49,667 nt of DNA. It comes from CAINOH01 sp041663565 (GTDB lineage: Archaea; Micrarchaeota; Micrarchaeia; Norongarragalinales; CAINOH01). How positions within the stretch are numbered: position 1 is the stretch's first letter; each line of letters begins with the position of its first letter. Shown in pieces: positions 37,731 through 45,413 of the stretch. The stretch spans positions 1 through 49,667 of the forward strand of contig JBAYMJ010000009.1 in the NCBI GenBank assembly GCA_041663565.1, written 5' to 3'. The notes beneath the pieces were generated by a model. The model worked only from the letters and a program-made list of their open reading frames with translations. It was not told the DNA's origin and did not search any database. The position numbers and the translations under genes were made by a program.

Positions 37731-37740
37731 AAAATAAATA
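37731..37740 (+). promoter_or_regulatory. TATA box for ahcY
   Basis: AAAATAAATA within a TTTTTACAAAATAAATA stretch; expected start ~37762. The transcript would have a ~35-nt leader holding GGTGA (37782-37786), 10 nt before the ATG. Confidence 0.55.
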
Positions 37741-37796
37741 GTGCCGGCGAGGCCGGCGAACCGCTTGTTTCCGCTCTTAAAGGTGAACTTGGATTT

Positions 37797-39062
37797 ATGG
37801 CCCAGAAAAACAGCTTTACGGTAAAGGACATCGGCCTTTCGCCCTCCGGCCAGGAGAGCATCAGGTGGGCAGAGGCGCACATGCCCGTGCTCATGAAAAT
37901 CAAGGAACGCTTCTCGAAGTCCAAGCCGTTTTCTGGCATCCGAGTTGGGCTCTGCCTGCACGTGACCAAGGAGACCGCAGTCCTTGCGAAGGCACTTGTT
38001 GCCGGAGGCGCCCAGGTCGGGCTCTGCGCATCCAACCCCCTTTCCACGCAGGACGACGTGGCAGCCGCCCTTGCCAAGGAAGGCATCGAGGTGCACGCGG
38101 TCCGTGGGTGCAACAACGAGGAGTACTACGCCCAGATAAACCACGTTCTTGACAACCGGCCGCAGATGCTTGTTGACGACGGGGCTGATCTCATCAACAT
38201 GGTGCACGGCAAGCGCACCGAGCTTTTGAAAGACGTCCTCACTGGCCAGGAGGAGACCACCACCGGCGTAATCCGGCTCAAGGCAATGGCAAAGGACGGC
38301 AAGCTCAAGTTCCCGGTAATCGCGGTAAACGACACGCCGACCAAGCACCTCTTTGACAATTACTACGGCACCGGCCAGTCAACCATTGACGCGATTATGC
38401 GCGCAACAAACAAGATGCTTGCGGGCTCGACTTTCGTGGTAGTTGGCTACGGCCAGTGCGGCAAAGGGCTTGCGATGCGGGCCAAGGGGATGGGCTGCCG
38501 CGTGGTGGTAGTCGAAGTTGACCCTGTTGAGGCCCTGCGGGCTGCGATGGACGGCCACAGCGCGATGAACATGGACGACGCGGCGGCAATAGGCGACGTG
38601 TTCGTTACGGTCACGGGCGACAAGAACGTAATCCGCGGCAGGCACTTTTCGCGGATGAAGAGCGGAGCGATAGTCGCAAACTCCGGCCACTTCAACGTCG
38701 AGCTGTGCATCGGCGACTTGGAGAAGCTGGCAAAGTCCAAGAAGGCCATACTTCCCAATGTCGAGGAGTACGTCCTTGCGGATGGCCGCAAGATTTGCCT
38801 GCTTGCGGAAGGCCGTCTCGTCAACCTCGCCGCTGGCGCGGGCCACCCGAGCGAGGTGATGGACCTGAGCTTTGCGGACCAGGCGCTCGTGCTCGAATAC
38901 CTTTCAAGGCACGGCAAGGGTCTCAAGCCCGGCGTGCACGACGTTCCCAAGGAAATCGATTTGGAAGTCGCCACGCTCAAGGCCGAGTCGATGGGCATAG
39001 GGATTGAGAAGCTGACGGAAGAGCAGATTGCCTACCTGAACGCGTACGCTGAAGGGACATAG
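37797..39062 (+). CDS. ahcY: Adenosylhomocysteinase (S-adenosylhomocysteine hydrolase)
   Basis: 421 residues from ATG 37797, placed by GGTGA 10 nt upstream; the longer open frame runs through the promoter. Cleaves S-adenosylhomocysteine to adenosine and homocysteine, relieving product inhibition of methyltransferases. Substrate/NAD residues: HVTKETAVL (~55-63), VDDGADLI (126-133), QEETTTGV (~151-158), NDTPTKHLFDN (~178-188), the NAD-binding loop VGYGQCGKGLAM (216-227) and SGHFNVE (296-302). C-terminal LTEEQIAYLNAY replaces the usual KYY end, as in archaeal forms. Confidence 0.96.
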   Translation: MAQKNSFTVKDIGLSPSGQESIRWAEAHMPVLMKIKERFSKSKPFSGIRVGLCLHVTKETAVLAKALVAGGAQVGLCASNPLSTQDDVAAALAKEGIEVHAVRGCNNEEYYAQINHVLDNRPQMLVDDGADLINMVHGKRTELLKDVLTGQEETTTGVIRLKAMAKDGKLKFPVIAVNDTPTKHLFDNYYGTGQSTIDAIMRATNKMLAGSTFVVVGYGQCGKGLAMRAKGMGCRVVVVEVDPVEALRAAMDGHSAMNMDDAAAIGDVFVTVTGDKNVIRGRHFSRMKSGAIVANSGHFNVELCIGDLEKLAKSKKAILPNVEEYVLADGRKICLLAEGRLVNLAAGAGHPSEVMDLSFADQALVLEYLSRHGKGLKPGVHDVPKEIDLEVATLKAESMGIGIEKLTEEQIAYLNAYAEGT

Positions 39063-39065
39063 GTT

Positions 39066-39097
39066 TCTTCAGTACTTTTCTATTTTTATTTTCTAGG
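39066..39097. terminator. Bidirectional T/A-rich terminator between ahcY and tyrS
   Basis: TTCTTCAGTACTTTTC then TATTTTTATTTTC in the 39-nt gap between convergent genes. Confidence 0.45.
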
Positions 39098-39101
39098 CTT
39101 A

Positions 39102-40178
39102 TTATCGCGTAATCTTCGCCTGCTCGAAGACTTCCAAGAGTTCCGGCCTCTTCTCGAAGTGCGAGCGTATGGGCGAAACCGCCTTGTCCATCGCCTCGGC
39201 AACCCCAGACTTGAGGTCAGCTGCGTGGAGCGTCTTTCCAAGGTAGGCCGCCTCGACTTCCTCGTACGACTGGAACGAGACGTCGCCGCCGAACTTGGCA
39301 GGCCGGATGATGGTGAACTCATTCTGCTCGCGGAACACTATGTGCCTTACAAGCGCAAGCACGGGGTTGCCCTCCGCTTCCGGCGGGCAGTACGCCTTGG
39401 AGATTTTCTTCTTGATTGTCTCGGTGGAATCGGAAAGGAAAATCGACGTGTCCGGCTTTGACTTGCTCATCTTGGCAGCGGCAACAGTTGCCTCCTTCTC
39501 GGTCTGTCCATCCTCGGCCTCCACTTTCGGAGGCTCTAGGAGGCCGGGAAGGAGCGCGTGGTGAACCGCGACGGGCTTTTCGAACCCCATTGACGGGTAA
39601 ACCTCCCTCGCAAGCATGTGTATCTTGCGCTGGTCCATCCCCGCGTGTGCAATGTCAGCTCCTATTGTGCGTATGTCAACTGCCTGCATCGGCGGGTAGA
39701 TGTACTTGGCCACGTCAAGGGTCTCCTTCTGGCTCCTTCCCATTATCTCCAGGCACCGCACGTCGCGCGCAAGGGTGACGTGCTTGCAGAACGTGATGAC
39801 GTTCTTCCAGTACTCGTCGTTGTCGTGGTAAAGCTCGCTCCCGCGCACTATCTTGACGCCTGGGGCGAAGAACTTGAACATCTCCTCGTAGTATTTCGAC
39901 GCGCGGTTGATTTTTTCCCAGTCGCCGCCGAACTTGTTGTTGATTATGGAGTGCCAGTCGGCAAGGTACACCTGGGTGGTGCAGCCCGCTTCCAAAAAGT
40001 CGCGCAGCTTGTAGCCGAGCATGAACACCGAGCCTATGTGCAGGAGGCCGGAAATCTCCATGCCGATGTAGTGCACCGGCCTCTGCTTGGTCTCCAGGAG
40101 GTTTTTCAGGTCGTCGTCGGTTACCACTTCCGAGGTAGGCTTGCGCTTGATTATGCCGATGCGAGTCTCAATGTCCAT
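39102..40178 (-). CDS. tyrS: Tyrosyl-tRNA synthetase, archaeal type
   Basis: 358 residues. Charges tRNA-Tyr. Class I synthetase signatures: HIGH-like LLHIGS (45-50) and KMSKS (236-240), then the DTSIFLSD motif common to archaeal/eukaryotic enzymes. YIGMEISG precedes the HIGH motif. No C-terminal S4 domain, as in other archaeal TyrRS. ATG at 40178. It lies 15 nt after a surface-protein gene, probably co-transcribed, and tRNA-Tyr itself is 1.75 kb away on the other strand. Confidence 0.96.
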   Translation of the reverse strand: MDIETRIGIIKRKPTSEVVTDDDLKNLLETKQRPVHYIGMEISGLLHIGSVFMLGYKLRDFLEAGCTTQVYLADWHSIINNKFGGDWEKINRASKYYEEMFKFFAPGVKIVRGSELYHDNDEYWKNVITFCKHVTLARDVRCLEIMGRSQKETLDVAKYIYPPMQAVDIRTIGADIAHAGMDQRKIHMLAREVYPSMGFEKPVAVHHALLPGLLEPPKVEAEDGQTEKEATVAAAKMSKSKPDTSIFLSDSTETIKKKISKAYCPPEAEGNPVLALVRHIVFREQNEFTIIRPAKFGGDVSFQSYEEVEAAYLGKTLHAADLKSGVAEAMDKAVSPIRSHFEKRPELLEVFEQAKITR

Positions 40179-40193
40179 TGCCTGTCAACCCGC

Positions 40194-41798
40194 TTACTTG
40201 CGCTCGACGATTATCCCGGAGGTCCCCTTCTTCAGTCCGGGGGTTCCCGGGCCGGGTGCAATTGCAACCGGCGGCTCCTTCTTCTGGCCCTTCAGGTAGA
40301 AGAACGCGACGATGCCGATTATGATTAATAGGACCACGAACCCGACGATGAGTATGTCCGTCTGGCCCGAGACCCCGCTAAGGCCATCGGCGGTAGTCCT
40401 TATTTGCGAGAGCTTTGTGGTTGCGGCGGTCATCGCCTCAACCGACCCGTTCTTTCCAGTTGAAAGCTGGGTCTTTGCGGTTTCCATCTCCACGCGCGCA
40501 GTCTCCCAAGTAAAGTTGAGGTTGTTTACGTTGGTGTCGTCGGCGCCCACCTTGGCTGCCGCAAGGCCTATCGCCTCCTGCGACTGCGAAAGCGCGGAGT
40601 CCGCTGCCGCAAGCAGCGCTATCGTGGAGTTATCCTTGAACAGTCCTGCGAGCTCATTTGCGGCCGCAAGCTTGGTCTGGAAGTCGGCGTGAAGCGAATC
40701 CGCCTCGGCCTTTGTAATCGACTTCTTGGTGCGTTCAAGAGCCGCATTGACTTCGGAAAGCCGCGTGTCCAGGGCATCCGTCGAGATGTTGTACTTGGCA
40801 AGCGTCTGCCTGGCCGCTGCCGCGTCCTGCCCAAGCGCGGTAACTTCCACCTGCTCCTCGGAGACGATTGTTGCTATATCCCCGCTTGCCGCCTGCCTTG
40901 AGACGCGTTCGGTAGCAGACTTGGAAAGGTTGTCCGCAAGCCCCGCCTCGGACGGGAGGGTCTTTGCCACGAGCAGGGAGTCCATGTTTGCAAACGAGGA
41001 TGCGCTCAGGTTGCACTTCACGGGCAGCACCCCCGCGTAGAACTTGTTCATGAAGTTGTGGTCGGTCACGTACTGGGTGACCGGAGTCTTGTATTCAGTT
41101 ATGAACGCCTGCATCTTCTCCATCACAGCCGTGTTGTCTGCCGTAGTGGCGCCCTCCGAGAGGTTGGCAGTCATCTCGCCTAGGTAGACCATGCCGCCCA
41201 CTACGACGCCGATGTAGCCCCTGATGAGGTCCTTGTGCAGTTTGGACTTGTTCTCTATTTCACTGACGTTGGATATGCCCGTTATGTTGATTCCCCTGGT
41301 CCCGTTGACGCCAGTTATGCGCATGACTGCCCGGTAGGTGTTTCCCGTGTAGTCCCCGTTGTCCCAGACCAGCTGCATCTGGTAGGGGTTGAGCATCAGG
41401 GATATCATGGGCTTCGTGCAGCTGTTCGTCAGGTTTGAAAGCGTCTGGTACTCGGCCTTTATCGCGGCGACCTTGTCGGTCGACACCACCGCGCCGTACT
41501 TGAACGCCAGGTAGTCCTTGGCGGGGTTGGTGAGCGCGGACCTGTCCGACACTATGCTGTAGTCCTGGCCGTCCTGCTTGAGCACGAACGACTCGGTGTT
41601 GTTCTGGAACACCATGTAATACGTGCTGCCGCCCGACGTGAAGTTGGTGATAGTCGCGGTCGAAACCTCGTCCGGCAGGAGGTATTTCAGCGCCGCGTTG
41701 TCAACTGCGGCCGCACTTGAAAAGAGCGGCAGCAAAAGCGCGGCAAAAAACAGGATCTTTAGGCTCGAATTCAGGGGGGTTTCCATAGTCAAAATCAT
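40194..41798 (-). CDS. Secreted/surface protein with signal peptide, helical ectodomain and C-terminal TM
   Basis: 534 residues. The ATG at 41798 fits a leaderless transcript (TATA palindrome centred 25 nt upstream); METP at 41786 is an alternative. Signal peptide (LKILFFAALLLPLFSSAAA) followed by a mixed domain with many N-x-S/T sequons, then a long Ala/Ser/Thr/Glu helical region (~300-490) predicted to form coiled coils, one transmembrane helix (ILIVGFVVLLIIIGIVAFFYL, ~491-511) and a short basic Gly/Pro tail. Unknown function; envelope stalk-like architecture. Confidence 0.78.
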   Translation of the reverse strand: MILTMETPLNSSLKILFFAALLLPLFSSAAAVDNAALKYLLPDEVSTATITNFTSGGSTYYMVFQNNTESFVLKQDGQDYSIVSDRSALTNPAKDYLAFKYGAVVSTDKVAAIKAEYQTLSNLTNSCTKPMISLMLNPYQMQLVWDNGDYTGNTYRAVMRITGVNGTRGINITGISNVSEIENKSKLHKDLIRGYIGVVVGGMVYLGEMTANLSEGATTADNTAVMEKMQAFITEYKTPVTQYVTDHNFMNKFYAGVLPVKCNLSASSFANMDSLLVAKTLPSEAGLADNLSKSATERVSRQAASGDIATIVSEEQVEVTALGQDAAAARQTLAKYNISTDALDTRLSEVNAALERTKKSITKAEADSLHADFQTKLAAANELAGLFKDNSTIALLAAADSALSQSQEAIGLAAAKVGADDTNVNNLNFTWETARVEMETAKTQLSTGKNGSVEAMTAATTKLSQIRTTADGLSGVSGQTDILIVGFVVLLIIIGIVAFFYLKGQKKEPPVAIAPGPGTPGLKKGTSGIIVERK

Positions 41799-41816
41799 CG
41801 CAAATAATTAGGATGG

Positions 41817-41829
41817 CCTTTATTAAAGG
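41817..41829 (-). promoter_or_regulatory. TATA box (CCTTTATTAAAGG palindrome) for the 534-residue surface protein
   Basis: Near-palindromic CCTTTATTAAAGG centred 25 nt from the ATG at 41798 on the minus strand; indicates a leaderless mRNA. Confidence 0.55.
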
Positions 41830-41863
41830 CTTGAGGGCGGCGCAAACCGTCCAGCGAAACGCT

Positions 41864-41872
41864 ATTTTAATT
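41864..41872 (+). promoter_or_regulatory. TATA-like element for tRNA-Tyr
   Basis: ATTTTAATT about 58 nt before the mature tRNA 5' end; a second candidate CTATACAG lies at 41877-41884. Either would give a 5' leader containing the hairpin at 41897-41914. Confidence 0.35.
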
Positions 41873-41896
41873 TGGCCTATACAGTAATTGTCCACA

Positions 41897-41914
41897 TGGC
41901 CGCGTTTGCGGCCA
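41897..41914 (+). other. Perfect 7-bp hairpin in the tRNA-Tyr 5' leader
   Basis: TGGCCGC-GTTT-GCGGCCA, ending 12 nt before the tRNA. Possibly a leader structure affecting RNase P processing, or the end of an upstream element. Confidence 0.45.
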
Positions 41915-41926
41915 GCTAAGGCGAAT

Positions 41927-42054
41927 CCCGCTGTAGCTCAACCTGGCAGAGCATCTGACTGTAGCTTGGCATAACAGCCCGGCCGAATCATGACGCCGGC
42001 GCTGCTCTCCAGATGGTAATCAGAGTGTTGCCTGTTCAAATCAGGCCAGCGGGA
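41927..42054 (+). tRNA. tRNA-Tyr (anticodon GTA) with a ~54-nt intron
   Basis: Acceptor CCCGCTG (41927-41933) pairs with CAGCGGG (42047-42053), discriminator A at 42054; C1-G72 is the archaeal Tyr identity pair. D arm GCTC...GAGC. Anticodon stem TCTGA (41954-41958) with TCAGA (42020-42024), anticodon GTA at 41961-41963. T arm GCCTG-TTCAAAT-CAGGC. The intron is approximately 41965-42018, at the canonical 37/38 position (borders uncertain by 1-2 nt); it folds into its own stem (CAGC/CCGGC with GCCGG/GCTG). Spliced by the archaeal endonuclease. Confidence 0.94.
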
Positions 42055-42102
42055 CTTCTTTTTTTTAGACTTTGCTTGGTTGTCCTTGTTTTCCTAAACT
42101 GC

Positions 42103-42426
42103 TTACTGCGTCACGTTCATCGACTTGATTAGCTCGGCCTGCACGTCGAATCCTGCGGCGGCCAAAATATAGAATATCACGAACTTGACCACGTAATATG
42201 CGACCAGGAACGCTGCGAACACGATTATGCCGCGCAGCCACTTCGGCTCCTTCGGCACTATTTTCTGCGAGTCAAGGAACCTGTCGATTCTTTTCCATAG
42301 CCTGTCCTTGAGAAGGATTATTGCCGCAAACAGCAGCCCGAGGAAGGCGACGGCCTCAAGCGGGACGCCCAGCGTAAGCAAAAGCAGCAGCAACAGGCCG
42401 GTGAATGCGATGCGGAGCTTGTCCAT
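42103..42426 (-). CDS. Small membrane protein, unknown
   Basis: 107 residues from ATG 42426 (MDKLRIAFTG); the longer open frame overlaps the upstream CDGSH gene. About three hydrophobic segments: LLLLLLLTLGVPLEAVAFLG and FLGLLFAAIILL, then GIIVFAAFLVAYYVVKFVIFYIL. A basic amphipathic loop (KDRLWKRIDRFLDSQK) lies between. Four nt after the CDGSH gene, so the same operon. No family recognised. Confidence 0.65.
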   Translation of the reverse strand: MDKLRIAFTGLLLLLLLTLGVPLEAVAFLGLLFAAIILLKDRLWKRIDRFLDSQKIVPKEPKWLRGIIVFAAFLVAYYVVKFVIFYILAAAGFDVQAELIKSMNVTQ

Positions 42427-42430
42427 ATCC

Positions 42431-43117
42431 CTACTCGTCCTTGAACCTGGCCTTGACGTGGCTCCCGTCGCAAAGCGGCTTGTTGTAGGACTTCCCGCAC
42501 CTGCACAGCGAAACGCGGTTGCGGCACTCGTATTCCCTGCCGTCGGCATACACTATGGGTATCCCGCCCCTTGCGCAGATGGGGCCGCTGACGCCCCTCC
42601 GGGTGTCCTCCAAAAGCGTGAGCGACTGTTTTTCCGTCTTTTCGATTGTTTTTCCGGTCTTCTTGTCAACCGCAACGAGCCTGCCAGACGGGCAGTTGCA
42701 CGCCTCGGTTATCGCGAGTTCCGAGTCTTTCTTGTCGGGGGATTGCGCGAGGTTCCAAGTGCCGCCCTTGCGGTGGCAGAAGCCGGCCCCGAAGCAGAGG
42801 TCGGGGTTGTCCATGAGCGTGATGTGGGGGCCTTCGATGCTGTCCGAGCATTCCTTGTAGGGAATCCTGCTTGCGGTCTCGGTGCCGTCGAATCCCGACT
42901 TGGCGTGGCTGCCATCGCAGTAGGGCTTGTTCTTTGAGAGGCCGCAGCGGCAGAGCGCGTACTTTTCCTGGCCGGGGTAGTCCTTGACCTTCTTGTAGTC
43001 CTCTGGGTCGCCGTTTTCGTCGCAGGCAATCTCCTCCTTGTCGAGCGGGACGCTTCCGGACACCAGGTACGGCCCGTCCTTTTCCACGATTATCTTCCCG
43101 GACTTCTTCCCGTTCAT
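42431..43117 (-). CDS. Double CDGSH-type iron-sulfur protein
   Basis: 228 residues from ATG 43117, chosen for GGGGGAA about 6 nt upstream; a TTG at 43132 is in frame. Two CDGSH motifs, each C-x-C-x8-C-x3-H: C56/C58/C67/H71 (CRCGLSKNKPYCDGSH) and C205/C207/C216/H220 (CRCGKSYNKPLCDGSH). Each would hold a [2Fe-2S] cluster with 3Cys-1His ligation. Between them is a Cys-rich domain with CFGAGFCHRKGGTW and CNCPSGRL, as in bacterial/archaeal CDGSH fusion proteins. Probably redox or Fe-S handling. Neighbours are small membrane proteins and pdxST, with no clear pathway link. Confidence 0.9.
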   Translation of the reverse strand: MNGKKSGKIIVEKDGPYLVSGSVPLDKEEIACDENGDPEDYKKVKDYPGQEKYALCRCGLSKNKPYCDGSHAKSGFDGTETASRIPYKECSDSIEGPHITLMDNPDLCFGAGFCHRKGGTWNLAQSPDKKDSELAITEACNCPSGRLVAVDKKTGKTIEKTEKQSLTLLEDTRRGVSGPICARGGIPIVYADGREYECRNRVSLCRCGKSYNKPLCDGSHVKARFKDE

Positions 43118-43148
43118 TTTGCATTCCCCCAAAAAGACGTTTTTGCCT

Positions 43149-43658
43149 TCAGAGATACCCGGACATAATCAGCGCGTAGGCGATTATAAGCAGTGCATAA
43201 TTGGCCGCAATGAACTTCCTGTCGCTCCAGTGCACGAAGCCGCCTACCTTCAAGTTCGAGAGCGGGTAGAGCGGCACTTGTCCGGCAAAGCTGTCCTTGT
43301 GCACGAAAAGGTCAAGGCCCAGGTGAAGGAAGACCCCGACAGCAAAAGGCAAGGCGAATGCGGGGAAAACCGCTGCAACTATCGCTGACAAGACCGCCAT
43401 TACCAGCCACGAGTGGGACGCGTGGTATGCCGTCTTGACAAAAACAAAGTACGGCTTTTTGCTGTCGCTCTCGTGAGGCAGCCTCCAGCGCATCTTCCGC
43501 AGCTGGCCGATTCCCATACCTGACATGAAGAAGCCGACGATTGCGGGGATTGCCCAGAGCAGGTCGGGCAGGAGCGTGAATGCCGCGTACCAATAGGCGT
43601 CGGGCTGATGGTGAAAAAGGGCGTACGCCCACAGCGCGTGGGATACCACGTCTACCAT
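43149..43658 (-). CDS. Membrane-bound metal-dependent hydrolase-like protein (YdjM/DUF457-like)
   Basis: 169 residues. Opens with MVDVVSHALWAYALFHH; contains the His/Asp pattern typical of the family (VSHALW, LLPDLLW, YHASHSWLV, HLGLDLFVHKD, FVHWSD) and about four transmembrane helices. The H..H and HxxxDxxxH motifs indicate a metal site at the membrane. Substrate unknown. 31 nt before the CDGSH gene on the same strand. Related proteins are annotated as LexA-regulated membrane hydrolases, but no LexA context exists here. Confidence 0.78.
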   Translation of the reverse strand: MVDVVSHALWAYALFHHQPDAYWYAAFTLLPDLLWAIPAIVGFFMSGMGIGQLRKMRWRLPHESDSKKPYFVFVKTAYHASHSWLVMAVLSAIVAAVFPAFALPFAVGVFLHLGLDLFVHKDSFAGQVPLYPLSNLKVGGFVHWSDRKFIAANYALLIIAYALIMSGYL

Positions 43659-43730
43659 GATGAGTGTTGTTGCTGCCGGGAAATTTAATGCCCTTGCTGG
43701 AGTCGTTCCCCGTTTCCCCCGCCCATCCTC

Positions 43731-44309
43731 CTATGCCTTGGACAGGAAATATTCGTGCACGCGGCTGTCGCCCGAAAGCTCGGGGTGGAACGCGGTTGCA
43801 AAAAAGTTGCCCTGCTCCGCGGCAACTATGAACTTGCCGTGTGTTGCAAGCGCCTTGCAGTTGCCCCAGACTTTGGTTATTGCCGGCGCGCGGATGAAGA
43901 CGCACGGGTAGTTCTTTGCAACGCCTTTGATGTCAATCTTTTCCTCGAACGATTCTTTCTGCCTGCCGAAAGCATTGCGGTTGATTTCCATGTCCATAAG
44001 CTCAAAGAGTTTCTGACCCGTCTTTTCCACCTGTCCGTCGCCTTTTTTTGCAAGTAAAATCAGTCCCGCGCACGTGCCGTAGATTGGCAGCCCGTCCTCG
44101 CCAAGCTTTTTGATGCGCTCAAAAAGGCCGGTAGTCTGCAAAAGCCTGCTTATCGTAGTTGACTCGCCGCCAGGGATTATGATTGCGCGGACTCCCTGAA
44201 GGTGGTCGGGCCTGTTTACCCGAACGGGCTCGTGCCCCAGCTTGCGCACTACGTCCTCGTGCTCCGACACCGCGCCTTGGACTCCGACTATTCCGACTTT
44301 CATGGCCAT
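43731..44309 (-). CDS. pdxT: Pyridoxal 5'-phosphate synthase glutaminase subunit
   Basis: 192 residues from ATG 44309 (MAMKVGIVG); ATG 44303 is equally plausible. Hydrolyses glutamine to feed ammonia to PdxS. Motifs: VGIVGVQGAVSEHE at the N-terminus, PGGESTT, nucleophile Cys in YGTCAGLILL, and catalytic His/Glu in FHPELSGD. All three triad residues present. Located 22 nt downstream of pdxS, the usual partner. Confidence 0.96.
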   Translation of the reverse strand: MAMKVGIVGVQGAVSEHEDVVRKLGHEPVRVNRPDHLQGVRAIIIPGGESTTISRLLQTTGLFERIKKLGEDGLPIYGTCAGLILLAKKGDGQVEKTGQKLFELMDMEINRNAFGRQKESFEEKIDIKGVAKNYPCVFIRAPAITKVWGNCKALATHGKFIVAAEQGNFFATAFHPELSGDSRVHEYFLSKA

Positions 44310-44331
44310 TTGCACTGCTCGGATTTTTTTT

Positions 44332-45225
44332 TTACTGGCCCCTGTCCTGCATCCGCAGCGCAAGCTTTGAGATATCGTCGCCCTTCATCGGCTCGCCGAG
44401 TCCCTTGGACACCTTCAAAAGCGCCTTGGGGTCGTCGTAGTTGCGCGTGGCCTCGACTATTGCGCGGGCGAACTTCTCGGGCTCTGCGGACTTGAATATG
44501 CCGCTTCCCACGAAGACGCCGTCGGCTCCCAGAATCATCATCAATGCTGCATCAGCAGGCGTGGCGACCCCGCCTGCGGCAAAATCAACCACCGAAAGCC
44601 TTCCAAGCTTCCTGGTCTCCTCGACAAGCCCGATTGGGACGCGGTATTCAGCTGCCTTTTGCGCTATTGCCTTAGAATCCATCGTCTTCAGCGCGGCTAT
44701 CTCCGAGCTTACCATCCTTAGGTGCCTCACCGCCTCAACCACGTTGCCGGTTCCCGGCTCGCCCTTGGTGCGTATCATAGCGGCTCCCTCGTCAATCCTG
44801 CGCAACGCCTCGCCGAGGTTGCGGCAGCCGCACACGAACGGAATCGTGAACTTCTTCTTGTCGATGTGGAACTGCTCGTCCGCAGGCGTGAGGACTTCGG
44901 ACTCGTCTATCATGTCAACTCCAATCTCTTGGAGGATTTGCGCTTCCGCAATGTGTCCAATCCTGCACTTTGCCATGACTGGGATAGTGACCGCAGCGAC
45001 AATCTCCTCGACCTTCTGGGGGTCGGCCATGCGCGCGACGCCTCCAGCTGCCCTTATGTCCGAAGGAACTGCGTGGAGTGCCATCACCGCGACAGCGCCG
45101 GCCTTCTCGGCGACTTTCGCCTGCTGGGCGTTGACCACGTCCATTATGACCCCGCCTTTCTGCATCTTGGCGAAGCCTTCCTTGAGAACCTTTGTGCCGG
45201 TCTTAGCGTCAGTTGCCATCTTCAT
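44332..45225 (-). CDS. pdxS: Pyridoxal 5'-phosphate synthase lyase subunit
   Basis: 297 residues. Condenses ribose-5-phosphate, glyceraldehyde-3-phosphate and ammonia into PLP. (beta/alpha)8 barrel: MDVVNAQQAKVAE with D29, catalytic Lys in VMAKCRIGHIAEA (K86), second Lys in IRTKGEPGTGN (K154) and phosphate-binding FAAGGVATPADA and GVFVGSGIFKS. ATG preceded by a GGATGGG stretch. TATA-like element at 45258-45266. First gene of the pdxST pair. Confidence 0.97.
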   Translation of the reverse strand: MKMATDAKTGTKVLKEGFAKMQKGGVIMDVVNAQQAKVAEKAGAVAVMALHAVPSDIRAAGGVARMADPQKVEEIVAAVTIPVMAKCRIGHIAEAQILQEIGVDMIDESEVLTPADEQFHIDKKKFTIPFVCGCRNLGEALRRIDEGAAMIRTKGEPGTGNVVEAVRHLRMVSSEIAALKTMDSKAIAQKAAEYRVPIGLVEETRKLGRLSVVDFAAGGVATPADAALMMILGADGVFVGSGIFKSAEPEKFARAIVEATRNYDDPKALLKVSKGLGEPMKGDDISKLALRMQDRGQ

Positions 45226-45257
45226 CCCATCCTTGGTTGATTGTAAGTTTTACCCGT

Positions 45258-45266
45258 GGTATATTC
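45258..45266 (-). promoter_or_regulatory. TATA-like element for pdxS
   Basis: GAATATACC on the minus strand, about 35-40 nt before the pdxS ATG; shares the 188-nt divergent spacer with the DGR-like target gene. Confidence 0.4.
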
Positions 45267-45381
45267 TTTCAGCCGCGCTTTGAATACCTTTTCGATTCGT
45301 TACTGGCACCCCGGCTGACGCAATAAGGATTTATAGGGTTTGATGCAGTGCGGCGGGAACTGGCTCAAGCCTGTCGCACAA

Positions 45382-45390
45382 GTATTAAGT
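45382..45390 (+). promoter_or_regulatory. TATA box for the FGE-fold pilin-signal gene
   Basis: GTATTAAGT centred about 27 nt before the ATG at 45414, giving a leaderless mRNA and supporting that ATG over the TTG at 45402. Confidence 0.5.
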
Positions 45391-45413
45391 AACCCGTCTT
45401 CTTGTTCTGTCTT

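Noticed and set aside
37152..38348. 398-residue minus-strand open frame spanning the pilin-like gene and ahcY
   Set aside because: Out of frame with the real minus-strand gene and antisense to ahcY; Arg/His-rich shadow composition, no domain.
44441..45283. 280-residue plus-strand frame opposite pdxS
   Set aside because: Exact antisense of a conserved gene; no ribosome-binding site and no recognisable domain.
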